From Amarolinea aalborgensis (GTDB lineage Bacteria > Chloroflexota > Anaerolineae > SSC4 > Amarolineaceae): 24,240 bases of DNA. Position numbers and translations under genes: made by a program. Positions 16,030 to 22,523 of this stretch are shown here, piece after piece. The first letter of the stretch is position 1; each line of letters begins with the position of its first letter. The stretch lies in NCBI RefSeq assembly GCF_900491745.1, contig NZ_UETR01000045.1, positions 1-24,240 on the forward strand, written 5' to 3'. The notes beneath the pieces were generated by a model. It was not told the DNA's origin, did no database searches, and worked only from the letters and a program-made list of their open reading frames with translations.

Positions 16030-16955
16030 AGGCGGACGAAGGCGACCACGCCAGACCCGATGCGGCCTGTCCACGCTGACCGTTGACCTGGAAGAATGGT
16101 TCCAGGCCTGACCAGCACCATATATCGCCAGGTGGCGCATGGCCGCAATGTGCGCCTATGCGGATTGACCGAGCGCCTACTTGGCGCTGCTGGCCGCGCA
16201 CGGGGTCCATTCGCCACCTTCTTTGTGGTCGGCGCATTGTACCGCATGAGCCAGCTCATCCGCCGCATGAGCCGAGCGGGCATGAACTCGGTGTGCACGG
16301 CTACCACCATCGCTTCGTTCACGGCCGACCCCGCCCAGTTTCGGGATGAAGCCGCCGCCATGGACGCCATCCGCCAGGCGGCAAAGGCGATATTCCCATC
16401 CTGGGCGTTCACCGCCCTATTTTCGATCAACGGCGCGTCTGTGGGCGCTCGATGTGCTGGCGGCGTCAGAGGGTTTTGCCTACGATTCCAGCCTGATCCG
16501 CACGCGCAATAGCCGCTGTTGGCTTTCGCACGCGCCCGTGCGCCCGTGCGCTTCGCAATCTACTGATGGGCGCGCAATCCCTCGGCGGGACAGGCGCAAT
16601 CCAGCGGATTGCGTTGCCTCGGCGGGCACTGGTATCGAGTTCCGGTCACGACCGTGAGCTGCCGCTTGGCGGCTTCCTGCGGCGGCTTTGCCTGGCGGGT
16701 GCCGCCCTATCCGCTCATTCGGGCGCTGATGCGGCACCCGGCCAGGCAGGGGACCGGTGGTGGCCTACCGTGCATCCGTGGGAATTCGACACCGCGCAGC
16801 CCGCGGCGGCGCCTCGCCTCACCGCGTGAGCACATCACCCACCGCGCTTCGGTCAGGCCGGCCTTTGAGGTCAGCCTGGAGCCGCCTGCTGGCCGGAGTT
16901 TTCCTGGGAGCCGCTGCGTGACCAGTTGGCGCAGGCTGCTTCCTGCCGCTATTGA
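16026..16955 (+). pseudogene. Polysaccharide deacetylase (NodB-type, DUF3473-like end), frame-broken
   Basis: ATG 16026 overlaps the preceding stop. Pieces in successive frames give the family's order: LTVDLEEWFQA with the catalytic Asp, TERLLGAAG, FATFFVVGALYRMSQLIRRM, and a mutated H-x3-H region (GCHGYHHR-like in another frame). Then come FRDEAAAMDAIRQA, LWALDVLA, EGFAYDSSLIRTRN, GGFAWRVPPYPLIRALMR and a HPWEFDTAQP segment. It ends near SWEPLRDQL and CRY at TGA 16953-16955. The LTVDVEEWF-like start and YLHPWEFD-like end are characteristic of deacetylases that carry DUF3473 and accompany exopolysaccharide/XrtA loci. The enzyme would remove N-acetyl groups from a surface polysaccharide. Several small indels break it, as in its neighbours. 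Confidence 0.75.
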
Positions 16956-16962
16956 GCCGGGC

Positions 16963-18018
16963 ATGATTTCCGTGCATGAGGGGCAGGGACATACTGGCGT
17001 GGGATGATTTCGCCCTGGCATCGCCCCAAGCCAGCTATTACCATCTGGCGGCGGGCGGGACATCTACCGCCAGGTCATACGGCCTGCGCCCGTTCGCCCT
17101 GGTGGCGCAGGGGCGCGAGGCGCCATCGTCGGCGTGCTGCCGTTGTGTCACGTGCGCCTGGCCCAGCTCGTCCGCATCTGACCTCGCTGCCGGGTGGGAC
17201 TGGCCGCGACCACTCGGCAACGCCGCCAGCGCCTTGATCGAGGCCGCGGTGGCGCTGGCGCAGCGCGATGGGCACCGCATATTGCTGCGCGACAGCCCTG
17301 ACAGCTCCCCTGGGCGACGACGGCTCCGGCTGACGCCACCCGCTGGCGCACGGTGGAGCGTCATGTCACGGTGCGCCAGAGTTTACAGCCCGGCGCAGGA
17401 CATCGCTGTGGAAGGCTTCTCGCACGATCTGCGCAACCCGGTGCAACGCCGCCGGTTTCGGCTTGAGCTGGGATGCCGATCAACTGGACGCCTGGTATCC
17501 GGCCTTTGCGGAGACGGCGCAGCGTAAAAGGAACGCCGGTGCTCAGCCGGCGCTTCTTCACCTGGCGCGCCCGCTTCCCGGGATCAGTTTCACGCTGTGG
17601 TCATCGCGCCACTCACGGCAGGCTTGTGGGCGGCGGCTGCCAGTTCTTGCTCGGCCAGACCGTCTGGTGCACCTGGGGCCATCCGCCGCCAGTTCCTGCG
17701 CCAACTATGCGACCTACCTGATGTACTGGAAATCATGGCGCATTTCGCCGGGTTGGGTTACGCTGCGCGTTGATTTTGGCCGCAGCTGCATCATTCCAGC
17801 CATGCCGCGTTCAAGCGGCGCTTTGGCCGGAACCGTATCTATCGCAGCGTCTGGCTGCACCGCCAGGCAGCCCTGCCCGCCTTGGATTGCTCCAGGAAGC
17901 GGCCAGAAGCGCGTTGGAACTCAGCACCTTGGCAGCCGCCGCGATGTGGCAGCGCCTGCCGCCCGCCGCGGCTGAACGCCTGAAATACGGTCGTGCGCCG
18001 TCCGTGCCGTTTGGGTGA
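16963..18018 (+). pseudogene. FemAB/GNAT-like transferase, frame-broken
   Basis: The gene starts at ATG 16963 (MISVHEG) 7 nt after the deacetylase stop and ends at TGA 18016-18018 after RLKYGRAPSVPFG. Recognisable pieces are WDDFALASPQASYYHLA near the N-terminus and VGVLPLCHVRLAQL, split between frames. Others are ALIEAAVALAQRDGHR, LRDSPDSS, GFSHDLRNPVQR, WDADQLDAWYPAFAET, GGCQFLLGQTVWCTWG and VDFGRS. These follow the layout of FemAB-like acyl/aminoacyl transferases of the type co-occurring with DUF3473 deacetylases in exopolysaccharide/XrtA loci. The double GNAT fold attaches an amino acid or acyl group to a wall or glycan precursor. Missing bases break the frame at least six times. Confidence 0.7.
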
Positions 18019-18030
18019 TGAGAGAACATA

Positions 18031-18100
18031 AAGTGCAAAGTACAAAATGCAAAATACAAAGTGCAGAGTGCGAAGGCGGAGTGCCGAAGCCCAGAGTGGA
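18031..18100 (+). repeat. Heptanucleotide tandem repeat, about 10 units
   Basis: Just after the FemAB-like stop, units of the type AAGTGCA/AAGTACA/AAATGCA follow one another every 7 nt from 18031. They drift to GAGTGCG and GAGTGGA. On the other strand this is the TGCACTT/TGTACTT series seen at 13295 and 22441. Confidence 0.75.
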
Positions 18101-18189
18101 CAAGTGCAAGCAGAGTGAATATCGAAGATTTGATAATTCGCACAGTGAAGGGTCGAAGAGCGCCTCATTTCAAGTTCGGAAGGATAACC

Positions 18190-19519
18190 TCAAATCGCGA
18201 AGCTCAAAGCCCATATTCCATTGTGGCGTTATTTGCCGCCCAGCGCACGCCGGTCCGCTGGTCTGGATCGGCTGCCAGCCTGGCGGCCGTCGTTCGCCGC
18301 GCGCCGAAGCCCGTCTTGGCCAGCAGCGCGATGACGGGCAACCCGTCGCTGGCCTGACAGCCAGCGGCCGCGGCCTTTCTTGATCCTGGAAGCCTGCAAG
18401 CGCCAGCGTCCCGGTCGTGATGATGGTATCCGCCCGCTTACACCTGTCCGGTGCTGGCCTACGCGCGCATGCCGCAGGCTAGCGTGCGCCTGGTGGACAT
18501 GAATGCAGACGTTGGATTACGACCGCGCCGCTGGATCGCGCCATTGGGCCGCAGACGCTGGCCGTGGTCAGCGTCCATCCGCTGAGGCTGCCGCGGTAGC
18601 TGGACGATGTATGCGCTCGCGCGCACGCGGTCGGCGCCTTTCTTCGTATGACGACGCCGCAGGCCTTCGGCGCCATCGATCACCTGCTCCAGAAACCCGG
18701 CCTCTCTGAGACCAGTTCCTGGATCCGCTCCCAGACTGGCGACTCCGCCACCGTTGGCTTCGCGCTCCCTCATTCCTCATTCCTCGTTCCTCATTCAGCG
18801 TTCCTCGGCACCCTGGGCGACGCCGGCCTGCTCAGCTTTGGCCAGCGTAGGCCTCAGCACGGGCGGCGGCAGCGACGCTTTTCAACGACGCCGCGTTGTG
18901 GCCGAACCGCCGCGGAGATCATCGGCGCAGTCGGCCGCAGCCGTTTGGCGTCAACTGTCCTGGCCTGGGCCAGGACAGCGCAAGCTTCTCGTCGTTTCAT
19001 CCACGCGGCTGGTGGTGGGTCGCAGTTGGTCTCAACGCGGCTGGCGATGACCCGCGCACCTGGCATTTTGCGCGGCAGCCGCTGAAACGTTTGCGGCTGC
19101 GCTATGAGCGCGCAGCTCCTGCGGCTGGCCGGCTGGAGCACGCGGCGCGGGCTGCGCCGCAGCATCTGCTGGCAATGCGCGTCTGCACCCTGGCAGGTTG
19201 ACGCCGTCGCGCCCATGGCAGCGCCGCCGATCTACGTGCGCCTGCCCTTGCTGGCCCGTGACCACGCGCGGCGTGAGGAACTGGTGCACGCCTGCGTTAC
19301 GCCGGCATCAGCCGACCGACTTCAACGGCCAAACCCTGGCCGAAATCCTCATACGCACGCCGTCGAGCCTGCCTGCCCCATCGTTTGCGCAGAGCACCGG
19401 GGCAACCTGGATTTCTAAGCGCGACCGAGATTGCATAGCGCCTGCTCACTCTGCCTACGCACCCTGTGCAGGAAGAGGATATCGAGGCGATGCTGTTCGT
19501 CTTGCGCACAATTGGTTGA
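18190..19519 (+). pseudogene. DegT/DnrJ/EryC1-type aminotransferase, frame-broken
   Basis: The start is uncertain (about 18190). The order of pieces is LILEACKRQRPG, a YTCPV-like segment, RMPQASVRLVDMN, TLDYD, SVHP, YDDAAGL and GTLGDAGLLSFGQ. Then LSTGGGS, WHFARQPLKRLRLRYE, YVRLPLLARDHARREELV and a clean last frame LPTHPVQEEDIEAMLFVLR ending at TGA 19517-19519. This matches PLP-dependent sugar aminotransferases. The expected catalytic Lys in SFGxGKALSTGG is not readable in any frame here. These enzymes make amino sugars for surface glycans, which fits the neighbours, although some members act elsewhere. A heptamer array lies inside the gene at 18765-18806. The N-terminal 100 codons are too damaged to align. 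Confidence 0.6.
18765..18806 (+). repeat. Heptanucleotide tandem repeat inside the aminotransferase gene, 6 units
   Basis: Six units run without slippage: CTCCCTC, then ATTCCTC repeated, with GTTCCTC and ATTCAGC variants. One frame reads it as PHSSFLVPHSAFL directly before GTLGDAGLLSFG. The array is therefore translated as a loop insert between conserved segments. Confidence 0.7.
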
Positions 19520-19523
19520 TGGT

Positions 19524-19616
19524 AGTTGAAGATTGAAAATTGAAGATTCCGGACCGAGACCGGAGATCACCCGTCTTTCAAACGCCTCGGTCTCTAATCT
19601 CTGATCTCTGATCCCT
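19524..19616 (+). repeat. Two short heptanucleotide arrays flanking a spacer
   Basis: In the gap after the aminotransferase, 19524-19551 holds four units of the AGTTGAA/GATTGAA type. Then 19589-19616 holds four of the AATCTCT/GATCTCT type. They are separated by 37 nt containing GACCGAGACC, which is partly complementary to CTCGGTCTC at 19586-19594. The arrays end 14 nt before the next ATG. Confidence 0.65.
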
Positions 19617-19630
19617 GTCAAGAGACGCCT

Positions 19631-21208
19631 ATGTCCAAACCACGAATTCTCGTTTCGGCCTCGATGGAGGCTCGTTCAATTTCATCGGCGATTGGCTGCG
19701 ACGCACAGCTGCCCACCCTGAAAGCGCCTGGTGGCCGCCAGGCGCGCGGCGAAATGGAGAGCGCCGCCGCCGCCCGTGACCTCGCCGGCCTGGAAGTGCT
19801 ACGCCGCGGGCAAGTATGCCGGCAAACTCGGCGTCTTCTGGTGGCAGCAGCTGATCCCTACGCGCGTGGTCATCATCCCACCTCGCACACCTTCAAGAGC
19901 GCCGAAGTGTGGGACTATCTCAACCCGGGCCGGCTTGCGCACCGGCGTCATCGGCGTGCCGCGCACCTATCCACCCAAAGCCCTCGATGGCTTCGCGGTG
20001 TGTGCGGCCCTGATGTCAGCCAGACCGGCTACACCTCCCGCCCGGAACTGGCGTCCGACCTGGAGCAGACTGCTGGACTACGAGCTGAACATCAAGGGCG
20101 ATTTTTTCAATGCCACGAAGGACAGTCCCGTGGTGCAGAAGCGCTACTGCCGTCATTGATAAGACCTTCTTCCACGCGCTTCGCGTACCTGCATGGCAAG
20201 GGATTCCGGTGGATTTTCTGCACATCACCACCTTCGACCTCAACCGCATCCAGCGCTCTTCTTCTGATGAAGAGCAACCTTGTGGGCCTGGCAGGTGGTG
20301 GACAAATGGCTGGGCGAACTGGCGCCGCAGTTCGATTACACCCTGGTCATGTCGATCACGGCACCGCCGGGTCGCCAAAGCCTTCTTCCTCAACGCACTG
20401 GCTCAAGCAGCAGGGCTATCTTTTCACGCGCCTGCCTCGGCCGATGTGCTCTTCCGGTTAGGCCTCAACCGCACCGCAATCAGCCGCCTGCTCGATGTGC
20501 TGCACCTCAAGCGCCTCTTCCCATTTTGAACTCATGCGCCGGGTGCGCGTATCTGCTGCCGAGCAGCACCGGCGTCTACGGCGGTTTGGCAATCAGGCCG
20601 TTATTGCAGCGTGTTGATTGGACTTGCCTGCGCCTTGCCCTGGCGCAGGGGCCGGTGTACATCAGCCGTGACGGCGTCCACGGAGGCGGCGTACCAGGCG
20701 TTGTGCGATGAGTTGATCGCGCGCATCGAGGCCATCCGCACCCGGAGACCGGCGCGCGGTCTTCGTCAAGGTCTATCCCGCGACGGGGCCTTTCAGGCCC
20801 TTATGCGGCGGACGGCCCTGATCTGCTGGCCCTCAACGCCGATGAGTATACATAGCGGGCCTGGCGCAGGCAAACCCGTTCGAGGCGCACCTGGCGGTGG
20901 AAGGGCAACAACCGCCGTTTTGGCATGTGCCTCCTGCACGGCCGGGCATTCGCCAGCAGGACTGAAATCACCGGCGCGCGCATCGTGGACCTGGCGCCGA
21001 CCATCCTGCACCTGGCGGGCGGTACCCTGCTCCGATGATCTCGATGGCCGCGTGTTGATCGGCACCTTTGAGCCTGGCTCGGCGCTGGCGCAGCGACCTG
21101 CGCTATCAGCCAACCTGACCGCATCCCCGGCTCGGACAGCGGCGCAGGCGCGGCCTACGACGCCGAAGTCGCGTCCCGCCTGACTGGCCTGGGCTACCTG
21201 GGGTATAA
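19631..21208 (+). pseudogene. Second alkaline-phosphatase-superfamily protein, frame-broken
   Basis: From ATG 19631 (MSKPRILV) the expected metal-binding LDGGSFNFIGDW is readable only across a frame change. Other pieces are SPAWKCYAAGKYAGKLGVFWWQQL, SHTFKSAEVWDYLN, TGVIGVP and YPPKALDGF. Then FLHGKGFRWIFCTS-like YLHGKGFRWIFCTS, WQVVDKWLGELAPQFDYTLVMS, an SDHGTAG metal motif and KQQGYLFTRLPRP follow. The end is IVDLAPTILHLAG, DDLDGRVLIGTFEPGSA and SRLTGLGYLG. Adding one G to the GGGG at 21200-21203 puts the end on TAA 21206-21208. It is a paralogue of the gene at 14504, distinguished by its GKLGVFWWQQ region. The family includes surface phosphodiesterases and phosphotransferases. The substrate is unknown. 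Confidence 0.72.
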
Positions 21209-21216
21209 GCGGCCTC

Positions 21217-22411
21217 ATGCCACAGGTCTTGGCACGCTGCGCAATCCTGCTTTTCGCCCTTCTGGACCGCACACGCTGTTGTCACGAAACGGCGCCTGGA
21301 TGCAAACCACCGCGCAGAAGCTGGTTGGTCTATCGGCTGACCGGCTCGGCGTTGGCCCTCGGCGCCACCTGGTTCTTACCGCTGCTGCCGGTCATTCCCC
21401 TTACCCTGCTGGGCGGCGCCTTGACCGACCGCGTCCCCAGCGGCGGCCTGGTCATCCTCACGCAGGTGGGCTGCTCTTGCAGGCGTTGGACTCCTGACCG
21501 TCCTCACCGCGCGGCGTGATCCAGGTCTGGCATATCATCGCGCTCGAATTCGTGCTGGGCGCGCTGGGGTCGTTGGACGTACCGGCCCGGCAGACGCTCT
21601 TGCTGGAAATCGTCGGCCCAGCGGATCTGGCCAATGCGGTGGGATTGAACGCGGCGGCCTTCAACGCCGCCCGCGTAATCGGCCTGCGCTGGCCGGCATC
21701 CTCATCGCCCAGGTGGGTGAGGCCGGCTGTTTTGGCATCAATGCCGCCAGCTTCAGCGTCGTCATCCTCGTCCTGCTGCGCCTGCGATTGCCCTTCCCGG
21801 CCGCGCTCAGCCGCCGCGGGTCGTTGCGTAGCAGCGTGGCCGCGGGCGCCGACTACCTGCGGCGCCAACCGACCCTCTTACGCCTCATCGGCATCCTCAG
21901 CCTGTGCGGCCTGGTCTTTGCCCCGTACGTGATTGTGCCCGTGTTCGCGCGTGAGGTGCTGCACGTAGACGCCACCGGGCTGGGCCTGCTGATGGCCGCC
22001 GTGGGCGCGGGCGCCGTCGGCGGCGGCCTGGTCGCGGCTGGCAGCCGGGCCGCGCGACGCCTGCCCTTGCTGATTGGCGCCAGCCTGGTTTTTGGCCTCA
22101 GCCAGATCGCCTTCGCCCTGTCGTCCACGTTTGGCTTGTCAGCCCTGCTGCTGGCGGTTGGTGGCGCTGCGTTCGTCATGTCGCAGGCCCTCACCAACAC
22201 GATGGTGCAGTTGCAAACACCGGACGATCTGCGCGGCCGCGTCCTCGGCTTCTACACCCTGCTGACCATCGGCGCCGGCCGTTTTGGCGGCCTGCTCATC
22301 GGCGCCGGCGCCAGCGCCTGGGGTGCCCCATTGGCCCTGGGCTTGGGCGCAGGCCTGTGCTTGCTCGGCGTCGCTATCCTGGCCGTGGGGCTGAGGAGGA
22401 ACGCTGAATGA
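21217..22411 (+). pseudogene. MFS transporter (EntS/MFS_3-like), 5' half frame-broken
   Basis: ATG 21217 opens the gene. The second half is clean from about 21713 to TGA 22409-22411 and ends GLRRNAE. Pieces in order: LGTLRNPAFR, GAWMQTTAQ, SWLVYRLTGSALALGATWFLPLLPVIP and GGALTDRVP. Then come WHIIALEFVLGALGSLDVPARQTLL, LANAVGLNAAAFNAARVIG and repeated hydrophobic helices. The DxPxRQ motif after TM4 and the NAxxLNAAAFNxARxxGP segment are hallmarks of the MFS_3 group that includes the enterobactin exporter EntS. This suggests a 12-helix inner-membrane exporter. One missing C at about 21683 is enough to join the last two frames. The stop lies inside a heptamer repeat. Its cargo could be a glycan precursor or small molecule; this cannot be told from sequence. 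Confidence 0.8.
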
Positions 22412-22496
22412 TGAACGCTGAACGAAGGACGCTCGGTCCACTTTGCACTTTGGTGCTTTGTACTTTGCACTTTCCGTTCTGCACTTTGCACTTTCC
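22399..22496 (+). repeat. Heptanucleotide tandem repeat, 14 units
   Basis: Units run every 7 nt from 22399: first the GAACGCT/GAATGAT type, which encodes the last residues of the MFS protein, then CTTTGCA/ACTTTGC/ACTTTCC types. It is the longest array in the window and fills the gap to the next promoter. Its last units supply TTTGCA or TTGCAC 16-17 nt before the -10 box. Confidence 0.8.
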
Positions 22497-22504
22497 CTGC
22501 GGCG

Positions 22505-22513
22505 TGTTACAAT
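22505..22513 (+). promoter_or_regulatory. Extended -10 promoter for the last membrane protein
   Basis: TGT-TACAAT lies 10 nt before the ATG at 22524, giving an almost leaderless transcript. A TTGCAC (22486-22491) with a 16-nt spacer comes from the heptamer array and could serve as a weak -35. Confidence 0.45.
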
Positions 22514-22523
22514 CGCTCACGCT

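Larger units (their letters stand above)
14915..21684. other. Indel-dense segment, probable low-accuracy consensus
   Basis: Within these limits all six genes are split into short frames, while flanking genes stay open for hundreds of codons. The first break is in the first alkaline-phosphatase-superfamily gene and the last is a single missing C in GGCCTGCG (about 21683) in the MFS gene. Where the expected codons can be guessed, the changes are mostly missing bases in short runs, with some insertions. Amino-acid motifs are otherwise well kept. Confidence 0.75.

Noticed and set aside
14915..21684. Young pseudogene island or remnant of a mobile element
   Set aside because: No transposase, integrase, direct repeats or composition change is visible, and motifs are too intact for the density of frame breaks; sequence error is simpler.
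22439..22500. Transcription terminator after the MFS gene
   Set aside because: The T-rich look comes from the 7-nt repeat units; there is no stem preceding a T-tract.
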